A stretch of DNA of 45,566 bases from DSWT01 sp035415725 (lineage in GTDB: Bacteria > Chloroflexota > Anaerolineae > B4-G1 > SLSP01), in contig DAOOGN010000022.1 in the NCBI GenBank assembly GCA_035415725.1, positions 1-45,566 on the forward strand, read 5' to 3'. The notes beneath the pieces were generated by a model that was not told the origin of the DNA, searched no databases, and was given only the letters and a program-made list of their open reading frames with translations. The number at the start of each line of letters is the position of its first letter. Positions within the stretch are counted from its first letter, which is position 1. Shown here piece after piece: positions 24,494 through 32,492 of this stretch. Position numbers and translations under genes: made by a program.

Positions 24494-26821
24494 ATGGCTA
24501 AGAAACTGCGAGTTGTCATAGGGTTGGTTCTGGTCTTGATAGTGCTGGGGGTAAGTCCGGGAGGCGCATCAACAGCCGGGTATGAGAACCTGCCAGGCTG
24601 GCATTGGGTCGCCGGCGGCACGCTCCGCGGCGTCTCTTTTGCCACCGGCACTTCTGGCCGGGCCGTAGGAGATGGCGGCTTGATCATCCGCTCCATGGAC
24701 GGCGGTGTGACCTGGCGTCCTCTTGTCGGCGGGACGAAGCTCAATCTACGTCACGTGCAGTTCCTGGACAACGACCATGGTTGGGCTGTGGGCGATGATG
24801 GCCTCATCATCGCTACGGACGATGGCGGCTCGACCTGGAACGTTCAGACCACCCCCACCGGTGCGGACCTGCATCGCGTGCACTTCGTCGATGCCGCTCG
24901 CGGCTGGGTGGTGGGCCAGGGTGGAACCGTCCTGGCCACGCAAAACGGCGGCGTCCAATGGACATCCCAGGCCAGCAACACAACCGAGGATCTCTACGGT
25001 GTAGATTTCGTGGACGAGACTCACGGCTGGGCTGTGGGCGGGAATGGAACCGTCATCGCTACCACCGATGGCGGCACGACCTGGAATAAGCAGTCCTGTG
25101 GTGAAATTCATGCCCTGTATGACGTGGACTTCGTGGATCGGAACAACGGCTGGATCGTAGGCTGGGGCAGCGCGCTCTGGACAACCTCCAACGGCGGCGC
25201 GAACTGGGGAGAGTGGATTTTGTCAGCATGGACCCGCGATCTCTATACCCTGGAGTTGACCGATGCGCAGCACGGCTGGGCCGTGGGCGCAGGCGGCTTT
25301 ATTGCTCACTATGAGAATGGCTCCTGGACCGAGCAGGCGAGTGGCGTAGATGTTAACCTATACGACCTCGACTTCGTGGATGGGCAGCGGGGGTGGGCCG
25401 TTGGTGCTGCCGGCACCGTACTCTCGACGACCGACGGCGGTGTGACCTGGCACCGTCGCAGCGGCTCTACCACCGGAGCAGTCAACGCGCTCTACTTCAT
25501 TGATGAGAATCACGGCTGGGCCGCGGTAGGCTGGTCACGGAGTGGTTTCCCCGGTGAGCTGTTGTATACTTCTGACGGCGGAGCAACCTGGAGCGTTCAG
25601 AAAAGCGGGGTTCCTTACCTCAACGATGTCCAGTTCGTCACGCCATACCATGGGTGGGCCGTGGGGGGACTTTATGGGGACGGCACTATTCTGTCCACGA
25701 CCGACGGCGGAACCCACTGGATTACTCAGACTCTTCCTGTAGCGGGGCCTGTGAGAGGCATTCACTTTATCGACTCCGAAAAGGGCTGGGCGGTGGGCGG
25801 AGCGGAGAGCGGCAACGGTTGGATCCTGGGCACCACGAACGGGGGGAATAATTGGACATCTCAAAAGTACATCGACGGCTCCGGCTGCTTGTACGACGTC
25901 TGCTTCAGCGATTCCACCCACGGCTGGGCTGTAGGCGTAGACGGCAACATCTGGGCCACGCTGAACGGTACTAACTGGTTTACCCAAACCAGCGGCACGA
26001 CCGAGACCCTTACGAGTGTCTACTGCTATGGACAACTTGGCTGGGCTGTAGGTGACAGCACCATCCTTGCTACCAGAGATGGCGGCAACACCTGGTTCGT
26101 CCAGGACAGTGGCTACCCGCACGCTACCTTCGCCGATGTGGATTTCAACGGGCCGGGGTGGGGATGGGTGGTGGGCATGGACACTGTCAGCTATGAAAGC
26201 CTGATTCTGGTCACGGGCGATCAGGGGATCACGTGGCTGCCGGAGGAATTGCCCCTCGATGCAGCTTTGCTGCAGAGTGTGCACGCCTTCCGTGGGGGAC
26301 GAGGCCCTGTGATCTGGGCTGGTAGCAGCCATGGGATGGTCCTCTCCAACCGGCCGGATTCCACCGCTCCGGTAGCCGGCACAGTGACCTTAGCCGAGGG
26401 TGGAGCCATCTTCTCCAGCGATGGGAGCACGAGCCTGATCTTCCCTGCCGGTGTGGTGACTGCTACGGTGGTAATCACCCACACTCCCAGAACGGCATCG
26501 CAGGTGCCTGCGACGGGGGATCTGACGGGCTACCGAATGTTTGCGCTCACAGCGGTCTACAGCGACACCGCCATGCCGGCCAGCATCGTTCCTGGCGCTC
26601 ACTATACCATCACCGTGGACTATTCGGGAGCAATAGTGGTCGAAGATGCATGGCTGGGGCTCTATCACTGGGACGGCAACGCCTGGGTCAAGGAGTCTAC
26701 GAGCAGCGCCGACTGGGATAAGAACATTGTGACGGCTAACCCCGATCACTTCTCCTACTTCGCCGTCCTGGGGAAAAGCTATTGGGTTTACCTGCCTACG
26801 GTGCTCAAGAATTACCCGTAG
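24494..26821 (+). CDS. secreted Ycf48-like beta-propeller protein with C-terminal YLPTVLKN tail
   Basis: A 775-residue exported protein. Residues 1-26 are a signal peptide (KKLR, hydrophobic core, GGAS). Residues about 35-620 hold 12-13 repeats of roughly 40-48 residues, each with an HGWAVG-like strand and a TTDGGTTW-like turn, as in Ycf48/photosystem II stability factor-like and BNR/Asp-box propellers, enough for one very large or two propellers. A beta-rich domain follows (about 630-755, with FPAGVVTATVVITHTPR and DHFSYFAVLG), then SYWVYLPTVLKNYP at the extreme C-terminus. Similar YLP-V-L-K/R-N tails are familiar on secreted Chloroflexota proteins. Ribosome site AAGGAG before ATG 24494. Photosynthetic function is unlikely; substrate recognition or adhesion at the cell surface is plausible. 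Confidence 0.85.
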   Translation: MAKKLRVVIGLVLVLIVLGVSPGGASTAGYENLPGWHWVAGGTLRGVSFATGTSGRAVGDGGLIIRSMDGGVTWRPLVGGTKLNLRHVQFLDNDHGWAVGDDGLIIATDDGGSTWNVQTTPTGADLHRVHFVDAARGWVVGQGGTVLATQNGGVQWTSQASNTTEDLYGVDFVDETHGWAVGGNGTVIATTDGGTTWNKQSCGEIHALYDVDFVDRNNGWIVGWGSALWTTSNGGANWGEWILSAWTRDLYTLELTDAQHGWAVGAGGFIAHYENGSWTEQASGVDVNLYDLDFVDGQRGWAVGAAGTVLSTTDGGVTWHRRSGSTTGAVNALYFIDENHGWAAVGWSRSGFPGELLYTSDGGATWSVQKSGVPYLNDVQFVTPYHGWAVGGLYGDGTILSTTDGGTHWITQTLPVAGPVRGIHFIDSEKGWAVGGAESGNGWILGTTNGGNNWTSQKYIDGSGCLYDVCFSDSTHGWAVGVDGNIWATLNGTNWFTQTSGTTETLTSVYCYGQLGWAVGDSTILATRDGGNTWFVQDSGYPHATFADVDFNGPGWGWVVGMDTVSYESLILVTGDQGITWLPEELPLDAALLQSVHAFRGGRGPVIWAGSSHGMVLSNRPDSTAPVAGTVTLAEGGAIFSSDGSTSLIFPAGVVTATVVITHTPRTASQVPATGDLTGYRMFALTAVYSDTAMPASIVPGAHYTITVDYSGAIVVEDAWLGLYHWDGNAWVKESTSSADWDKNIVTANPDHFSYFAVLGKSYWVYLPTVLKNYP

Positions 26822-26880
26822 GAATTGTGCTTCTCTTCCCAACGAGATGTTTGGGGGGTTTGAGCGGGGGAAAAGGACTG

Positions 26881-26939
26881 GCGACTGAAGTCGCGCCAAG
26901 TGAGCCTGCGGCTGGGCGTCCACCGGGGTGTGGACGCCC
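26881..26939. repeat. left REP-like palindromes of the transposase unit
   Basis: Three motifs in a row: hairpin GCGAC-TGAA-GTCGC (26881-26894), the outer inverted repeat TGAGCCTGCGGCTGG (26901-26915), and a perfect 10-bp stem GGGCGTCCAC/GTGGACGCCC (26914-26923 with 26930-26939). The inverted partner CCAGCCGCAGGCTCA lies at 27512-27526, beyond the transposase remnant. Confidence 0.65.
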
Positions 26940-27038
26940 CCCCTGTGCCGGCGGACGGTCAGCCTTAGCCATCGAGGGGCGGTTTGTAACCGCTGAGGGG
27001 CAATTTCTAATCGCTGTCATTTCTGTGATTTGGAGCTC

Positions 27039-27479
27039 ATGATGCGACGCAATAAACTATCGCTCTTTCTGCACCTGGTCTGGACAACGTGGGATCGTCT
27101 GCCACTCATCACGCCGGACATTGAGCGGCGTCTTTATCGCAACATTGAAAGCGAAGCCTAAAAACAGGATTGCATGGTTCTGGCGCTCAATGGCACGGCG
27201 GACCACGTGCATTTGTTGGGGACGATCCCGGCTACCCTCACGATTGCCGACTTGCTTAAACAGATCAAGGGCGTATCATCGCACTTTGTCAACGAAACAT
27301 TGTCGCCGCCGCCATTCAAATGGCAAGGCAGTTATGGCGCTTTCACGGTTAGCCGATGGGATGTGGACAAGATCAAGAGGTACATCAAGCGTCAGAAAGA
27401 ACACCACCGGACCCGTGAACTCGTGCAGGAGTTTGAAGAAACCTGTGAGGAAATCGAAACAAATCAACGAGGTGATTGA
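27039..27479 (+). pseudogene. REP-associated/IS200-like tyrosine (Y1) transposase, interrupted by a stop
   Basis: Reading from ATG 27039, MMRRNKLSLFLHLVWTTWDR runs for 40 codons to an in-frame TAA at 27159-27161, and the same frame then continues with MVLALNGTADHVHLLGTIP to 27479. Together they form a 146-codon Y1 transposase: the HUH metal motif in DHVHLL, FKWQGSYGAFTVS, and the likely catalytic Tyr in KRYIKRQKEHH. A single CAA-to-TAA change would explain the stop. Such enzymes mobilise or maintain REP palindromes by single-strand transposition. The remnant sits inside 15-bp inverted repeats with hairpins on both sides, the expected arrangement for a RAYT unit. Reinitiation at ATG 27174 would retain both catalytic motifs but lose the N-terminal beta strand. 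Confidence 0.8.
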
Positions 27480-27526
27480 GGTCGCCCTTTCCCGCTCGCG
27501 CCGGCGGGCGACCAGCCGCAGGCTCA
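27480..27526. repeat. right REP-like palindromes of the transposase unit
   Basis: GGTCGCCC (27480-27487) pairs with GGGCGACC (27506-27513), directly followed by CCAGCCGCAGGCTCA (27512-27526), the perfect inverse of 26901-26915. The hairpin begins at the base after the transposase stop codon. Confidence 0.65.
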
Positions 27527-27550
27527 TCAGGTGTGATTTCAATCGTTTCC

Positions 27551-27578
27551 TTGACAAATCCCCGAAATCTTCTATAGT
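27551..27578 (+). promoter_or_regulatory. strong predicted promoter of the lytic transglycosylase gene
   Basis: A perfect TTGACA (27551-27556), a 16-bp spacer and TATAGT (27573-27578). Transcription would start near 27585, which agrees with choosing the GTG at 27617 with ribosome site AGGGGGAGAG as start of the following gene. Confidence 0.6.
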
Positions 27579-27616
27579 CAGAAATCATTGTGGAACAGCG
27601 CAGGCAGGGGGAGAGA

Positions 27617-29125
27617 GTGCGTCATAGAGCCGTAGCGGCGCTCATCGCGCTGGGGTTGCTGGCAGGTTTGATCACCGGACGTCCAGAGGCGGCGTTTTTC
27701 CCGGATTCCTCGTCGCATTCCCCGGACCCCCCCCGCCTGTCCTTTTACTGGAGCTACAGAATCCTGCGCTGGGAGGATCTCATCCTCCAGGAAGCGAACC
27801 ACCGTGGCCTGGACCCCGATTTCCTGGCCTCCCTGGTGTGGATGGAGTCGCGCGGCGAGGCCAATGCGATTGGCCCGCTTGGCTCGGTCGGCTTGATGCA
27901 AGTGATGCCCCAAGAGAAAGGATTTTCCTGGCGTCCCTCTACGCAGGCCCTTCTGGACCCCAGCCTGAATCTTTTTTGGGGTGCACGCATACTGGCGACC
28001 GTCATCCAGCAGGGCGACGGTGATGTCTTCCATGCCCTGGCGGCCTACAATGCCGGGTGGGAAAAGAGTACCCATAGCCGTCCGCATAGCTTTGCCACCA
28101 CGATTTTGCGCGATTATGCGCACGCTGTGGCTACGCGCTGTGGGGTCAGTGAACGCTGGGTTGCTTTCTTTGCCGTGCAGGGTTATATCATCCGCGGGCC
28201 GATTTGGGTGGCCGATTCGGCCCGCCAGGATGTCTATTTCTTCGGTCAGACCAATGTGACGCTTGAAGGGACGCCCCTCATTCCTTCTGTGCCGCCGACA
28301 GCAGTGGTGGCGCGCTTCGATGCGGCGGATACCGGCTCGCCCCAGGAAGTAGGAATCTGGTTGTATGAAGTGCAGCGGAATGTCTGGAGCCGTTGTACGG
28401 CTGCGGCGGGGACGGCCACGGTGACGCCGACGGCTACGGTGGTTCCACCGACGGCTTTCTCCATGCCCACGGTGACGCCTGGGCCGACGGCGACGCCGGC
28501 TGCACGAAGGACCACAGGGCCCACGGCGGAGGCCGTGGTGCGCGATGGTGGCGCCGACGTGCGCCCGGGGGCGACCCGCTGGTGGGATCCCGTAGCGACA
28601 TTGGCGGCCGGGACGCCACTGCGTTTGCTCGGTTATAATCCCGCTACGCCGGATTGGGTTTACGTGAGCACATGGGAGAATACGGTGCGGGGTTGGGTAC
28701 AGACTGCCACTCTCAAGTTGCAGCACGATTTGAACATTCTGCCGTTGATGACTCCTGTGCCGACCCTGACGCCAACCCTAACGGCCACTCCCACGCCGTC
28801 GGACACACCCACCCCGTCGGCCACGCCGACGGTGGCGTGTACGGGAGAACCCTTGTGGGCGGAAGCCTGGCCGCTGCGCACGGCTAACACCGCCGACGGC
28901 TGGATGGCCGTCGTCTATATCGGTGGACATGGCGGCAATTGTGTCTATACCTATGCCTGGAATGAAGAGGAGAATGTAGTCGGTGGACCCCGGCTGGACG
29001 GCATCACATTTGAGGTTCACATACCGAACCGTGCGGCCAATATCGTGGGCACGGCCGTGGTCATGTCAGGAAACGAAACCGTGCGCGTCGGTGTATTCAT
29101 CAAACCGCCGGATAGCAATGAATGA
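27617..29125 (+). CDS. secreted lytic transglycosylase (SLT domain) with SH3-like and C-terminal domains
   Basis: A 502-residue exported enzyme. From GTG 27617 the protein opens with a signal peptide (RHRAVAALIALGLLAGLITG); a GTG at 27590 would add nine charged residues but sits only about 5 bases after the predicted transcription start. The SLT domain (about 50-185) has the catalytic Glu in LVWMESRGEAN (E77), GSVGLMQVMP and ALAAYNAG, and should cut peptidoglycan to 1,6-anhydro ends. A Thr-Pro-rich linker (about 265-300) leads to an SH3-like segment with DVRPGATRWWDPVATLAAGTP and WVYVSTW, then a second TPTPTPS linker and a beta-rich C-terminal domain of unknown role. A wall-remodelling function at the cell surface fits. 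Confidence 0.85.
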   Translation: MRHRAVAALIALGLLAGLITGRPEAAFFPDSSSHSPDPPRLSFYWSYRILRWEDLILQEANHRGLDPDFLASLVWMESRGEANAIGPLGSVGLMQVMPQEKGFSWRPSTQALLDPSLNLFWGARILATVIQQGDGDVFHALAAYNAGWEKSTHSRPHSFATTILRDYAHAVATRCGVSERWVAFFAVQGYIIRGPIWVADSARQDVYFFGQTNVTLEGTPLIPSVPPTAVVARFDAADTGSPQEVGIWLYEVQRNVWSRCTAAAGTATVTPTATVVPPTAFSMPTVTPGPTATPAARRTTGPTAEAVVRDGGADVRPGATRWWDPVATLAAGTPLRLLGYNPATPDWVYVSTWENTVRGWVQTATLKLQHDLNILPLMTPVPTLTPTLTATPTPSDTPTPSATPTVACTGEPLWAEAWPLRTANTADGWMAVVYIGGHGGNCVYTYAWNEEENVVGGPRLDGITFEVHIPNRAANIVGTAVVMSGNETVRVGVFIKPPDSNE

Positions 29126-29239
29126 CTCCTCTGAAAATGGCCCCAGAGCACCCAGAGTTCACAGAGCAAAACACAAATTCTTTGTGCCCTGCGTGCCCTT
29201 CGTGGTGAAAAGTTTTCATTCTACCGCTGGTGAACCGCC
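29124..29239 (+). repeat. dispersed repeat B, copy 2
   Basis: Starts GACTCCTCTGAAAATGGCCC inside the transglycosylase stop codon and extends through CACAAATTCTTTGTGCCCTGCG to about CGCTGGTGAACCGCC. It matches 40608-40714 over most of its length and 24137-24195 in its first half. Confidence 0.7.
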
Positions 29240-29305
29240 CCCTTCATGATGAATTCCCCTGAAAAAAGCCAACCGGTGCACCCGGAAGCGGGAAAGCTGC
29301 ACTCT

Positions 29306-30604
29306 ATGCAGACGATGAAAGTCGATCTCTTGGTCCATTCGGCCGGGCAATTATATGTAGTTCCCCCGCATTCCCCTGGACCGCAGCGCGGCGTGCGTTT
29401 GGGTGAGCTGGGGATCATCGCCGGTGGGGCGGTGGCGATTGCCGGCGGGCGTGTCGTGGCCGTGGGGCCGACCGACGAGCTGACGGCGCATTTCTGCGCT
29501 GCACGCGAGATCGACGCCGGCGGCCAGGTAATCTGCCCCGGCTTTGTGGATGCCCACACCCATCTGGCGTGGCTGGGCGACCGCGCGGCGGAGTTCGAGC
29601 AGCGCCTTGCCGGCGCGACGTATATGGAGATCATGGCGGCGGGCGGCGGAATTATGTCCACCGTGCGCGCCACGCGCGACGCTGCCATAGCAGACCTGGT
29701 CGCCGCGATGCGCCCTCGCCTGGATCGGATGCTCGCCCACGGCGCGACGACCGTGGAGGTGAAGACGGGCTACGGCTTGGAGACCGACGCCGAATTGCGG
29801 CAGTTGGAGGCCATTGTGCAGCTCGACCGGACGCATCCGGTGACTCTGGTGCCGACTTTTTTGGGGGCGCACGCCATCCCTGCCGAGTACCAAACTCGCC
29901 CCGACGCTTACGTCGACCTGGTCATTCATCAGATGTTGCCTGCCGTGGTTGAAAAGTCGTCGGCCTTGGGGCTGGCGCGTTTGCCGTTCTGTGACGTTTT
30001 CTGTGAGGACGGCGCTTTCGACCTGGCGCAAAGCCGCCGTATCCTGGAGGCCGCGCGTGACCTGGGCTTCCCGTTGAAGATGCACGTGGATGAATTTGTC
30101 GCGCTCGGCGGAACCAGGCTGGCGGTGGACCTGGGAGCCACCTCGGTAGATCATCTCGTAGCTACGTCGCCGGAAGACATCGCGGCGCTGGGCGCTTCGA
30201 ACACGATAGCGGTGTCGTTGCCGTGTACCCCCTTCGGCCTGGGACAAAGCGCCTACACCCCCGCGCGGGCGATCCTGGAGGCCGGGGGAGCGCTGGCGTT
30301 GGCGACCGATTGCAACCCGGGCACCGCCTGGAACGAGTCGATGCCCTTTGTCATTGCCCTGGCGTGTCGCTATTTGCGGCTGACGCCCGCGCAGGCGCTG
30401 GTCGCGGCGACGCTGAACGCGGCCTTTGCCGTCGGTCTGGGGGAGCGGGTGGGGAGCCTCGCGCCTGGCTACACCGCCGATCTGTTGCTCCTGGACATAC
30501 CCGATTATCGTCATCTGGGCTATCGCTTTGGCACGAATCCTGTAACGCTGGTGGTCAAAGGTGGCGAGGTTGTTGCTGTGAACGGACAGCGGGTGGTGGC
30601 ATGA
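29306..30604 (+). CDS. hutI: imidazolonepropionase
   Basis: An amidohydrolase of 432 residues from ATG 29306, which opens the imidazolone-5-propionate ring to N-formimino-glutamate in histidine degradation. Seen: metal motif FVDAHTHLAWLGDRAAEFEQRL, KTGYGLETDAELRQL, FLGAHAIP, KMHVDEFVALGG, SVDHL and the Asp/Asn region LATDCNPGTAWNESMP. The frame is open from ATG 29246, but the extra 20 residues (including the PVHPEAGK stretch) follow directly on a dispersed repeat and are not typical; family N-termini usually begin near MKVDLLV, so 29306 or 29315 is preferred. No other histidine-degradation gene is nearby. The stop overlaps the next start (ATGA). Confidence 0.9.
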   Translation: MQTMKVDLLVHSAGQLYVVPPHSPGPQRGVRLGELGIIAGGAVAIAGGRVVAVGPTDELTAHFCAAREIDAGGQVICPGFVDAHTHLAWLGDRAAEFEQRLAGATYMEIMAAGGGIMSTVRATRDAAIADLVAAMRPRLDRMLAHGATTVEVKTGYGLETDAELRQLEAIVQLDRTHPVTLVPTFLGAHAIPAEYQTRPDAYVDLVIHQMLPAVVEKSSALGLARLPFCDVFCEDGAFDLAQSRRILEAARDLGFPLKMHVDEFVALGGTRLAVDLGATSVDHLVATSPEDIAALGASNTIAVSLPCTPFGLGQSAYTPARAILEAGGALALATDCNPGTAWNESMPFVIALACRYLRLTPAQALVAATLNAAFAVGLGERVGSLAPGYTADLLLLDIPDYRHLGYRFGTNPVTLVVKGGEVVAVNGQRVVA

Positions 30605-31548
30605 CCCTCGCTTGCGGCGCGAATTACACGCTGGTCGCGGCGGAGGGCGGTCAGCGCCTTGACAGCTTTGTCGCCGCGGCGTTGCCCGATCTGTCGCGCA
30701 CGGCGGTGCAGCGTCTGATCGACGCCGGGCAGGTGTGCGTGAATGACAGGCCGACGCGCGCAGCGTATAAAGTGCGGGTGGGGGATGCTATTGCGGTGCA
30801 TGTCCCGCCGCCGGCGCCGGCGGCGATTGTACCGGAGGTTCTGCCGCTGGATATTCTCTATGAGGACGCGGATATCCTGGTCGTCAACAAAGCGGCGGGA
30901 ATGGTGGTCCATCCCGGCGCGGGGAATTTTTCCGGTACGCTGGTCAATGCTTTGCTGGCGCATAGTGCTGATTTTCAAGGGGTCGGAGGGGCGTTGCGCC
31001 CCGGCATCGTGCATCGTCTGGACAAGGATACGTCCGGCGTGTTGGTCGTCGCCAAACACGACCGTGCCATCCATGCGTTGCAGCGGCAGTTCCAAACCGG
31101 CGAGGTCCACAAGATATACCTCGCGCTGGTGATCGGCCATGTGGAGCCGGCGGAAGGGATGATCGATGCGCCGATTGGACGCCATCGCCTCCAGCGGCAA
31201 CGCATGGCCGTCGTCGCGGACGGCAAACCCGCGCGCACACGCTGGCGGGTACGCCGTCGTTACCGCGACGACGATCATCGCGTGTACACCCTGCTCGATG
31301 TGCGCCTGTTGACCGGACGCACGCATCAAATCCGCGTTCATTTTTCCTGGCTTGGCTATCCCATTGTGGGGGATACCGTCTACGGCCCGGCGCGCAGTCC
31401 CTTGCCGGCGCCGCGTCAGTTCCTCCACGCCCGCTTGTTGACGCTGCTGCATCCCACCACAGGGGAGAAGATGGTCTTTTTCGCGCCTCTGCCGGATGAC
31501 TTGAAGGTTGTTTTGCGCTCGCTGTCGCCTGTAGTGGACGCGCCTTGA
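30601..31548 (+). CDS. rluD: RluA/RluD-family 23S rRNA pseudouridine synthase
   Basis: A 315-residue enzyme. An S4 RNA-binding domain (about 17-64, QRLDSFVAAAL...LIDAGQVCVN) precedes the catalytic domain with VVNKAAGMVVHPG, the active-site motif HRLDKDTSG (catalytic D141), TGRTHQIRVH and LGYPIVGDTVYG. It should isomerise uridines in helix 69 of 23S rRNA or a similar site. The start ATG 30601 overlaps the hutI stop by 4 bp. It is followed 108 bp on by tlyA and lepA, both also ribosome-linked. Confidence 0.92.
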   Translation: MTLACGANYTLVAAEGGQRLDSFVAAALPDLSRTAVQRLIDAGQVCVNDRPTRAAYKVRVGDAIAVHVPPPAPAAIVPEVLPLDILYEDADILVVNKAAGMVVHPGAGNFSGTLVNALLAHSADFQGVGGALRPGIVHRLDKDTSGVLVVAKHDRAIHALQRQFQTGEVHKIYLALVIGHVEPAEGMIDAPIGRHRLQRQRMAVVADGKPARTRWRVRRRYRDDDHRVYTLLDVRLLTGRTHQIRVHFSWLGYPIVGDTVYGPARSPLPAPRQFLHARLLTLLHPTTGEKMVFFAPLPDDLKVVLRSLSPVVDAP

Positions 31549-31656
31549 GCCTGTGGTTCTCTCCGAAAAATTCCCCTTCCCTGCGTGCGTCGGCCCTGTA
31601 TTTCAACCCTCCGAACGGCATTTGACGATGAGGGCAAATTCGGGTATCCTTTGTCC

Positions 31657-32452
31657 ATGGCAAAGCAGCGTTTGGACCTTTTGCTGGTTGAGCGTGGCCT
31701 GGTCGAGAGCCGCTCGCTGGCGCAGCGTCTCATCCGTGCCAGCGAGGTGCGGGTCGCCGGACAACAGGCCGATAAACCAGGCACTGAGGTAGCGGCAGAG
31801 GCGGACATCCGCCTGCAAAGCCCAACCGCGCTTCGTGAGTCGGGGCGGCGAGAAGCTGGCGGCGGCGTTGGAACGTTTTCCGGTGGTCGTCGCGGGCAAA
31901 GTCGTGGCGGACATCGGTGCGTCGACCGGCGGTTTCACGGATTGCCTGTTGCAGCATGGTGTTGCGCAGGTGTATGCCATCGATGTGGGCTACGGACAAC
32001 TGGCCTGGGAATTGCGCCGGGATGCGCGCGTGATCGTGTTGGAACGGGTGAACGCGCGCTATCTGGCGACCTTGCCGGAGCCGGTCGACATGATCGTAGC
32101 GGATGTGTCGTTCATCTCATTGTGCCTCATCTATGCGACGGCGGTGCATTGGCTCAAACCCGGCGGTGCGGTGATCTCGTTGATCAAGCCGCAGTTTGAG
32201 GCTGGACGTGAGCATGTCGGCAAGGGCGGTGTGGTGCGCGATCCGGCGATACACCGCCAGGTGTTGGAGAAGGTGACGGCAGATGTGGCTGCCTTGGGAT
32301 TAGGGCTGCGCGGATTGATGGTTTCTCCGCTCCGCGGCCCGGCAGGCAACGTGGAATTTTTGGGCTGGTGGGAGTTGGGGGCAGAATCCGGCGACATCCA
32401 GACGTGGATTGAGCAAACTTTGCGGGATGTTTCGACACGCTTGACCACCTGA
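31657..32452 (+). pseudogene. tlyA: TlyA-family rRNA 2'-O-methyltransferase, frameshifted
   Basis: From ATG 31657 the first frame encodes the S4 domain (KQRLDLLLVERGLVESRSLA...ASEVRVAGQ). The conserved continuation lies one frame over: PRFVSRGGEKLAAALERF, VVADIGASTGGFTDCLL (SAM site), IVADVSFISL and LIKPQFEAGREHVGKGGVVRD, ending at 32452. One base too many lies between about 31817 and 31828; dropping an A from the CCAACC would read SPPRFVSRGG. TlyA methylates cytidines of 16S and 23S rRNA and the family also includes haemolysin-annotated proteins. All catalytic motifs are preserved downstream, so a recent mutation or an assembly error is likely rather than old decay. Confidence 0.85.
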
Positions 32453-32492
32453 CTACCCGGCTATCGGACTACTGACTGCATTGAGGAGCAGA

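Noticed and set aside
28390..28850. Thr-Pro-rich low-complexity stretches as possible separate genes or repeats
   Set aside because: They are in-frame linkers of the secreted transglycosylase, common in exported Chloroflexota proteins.
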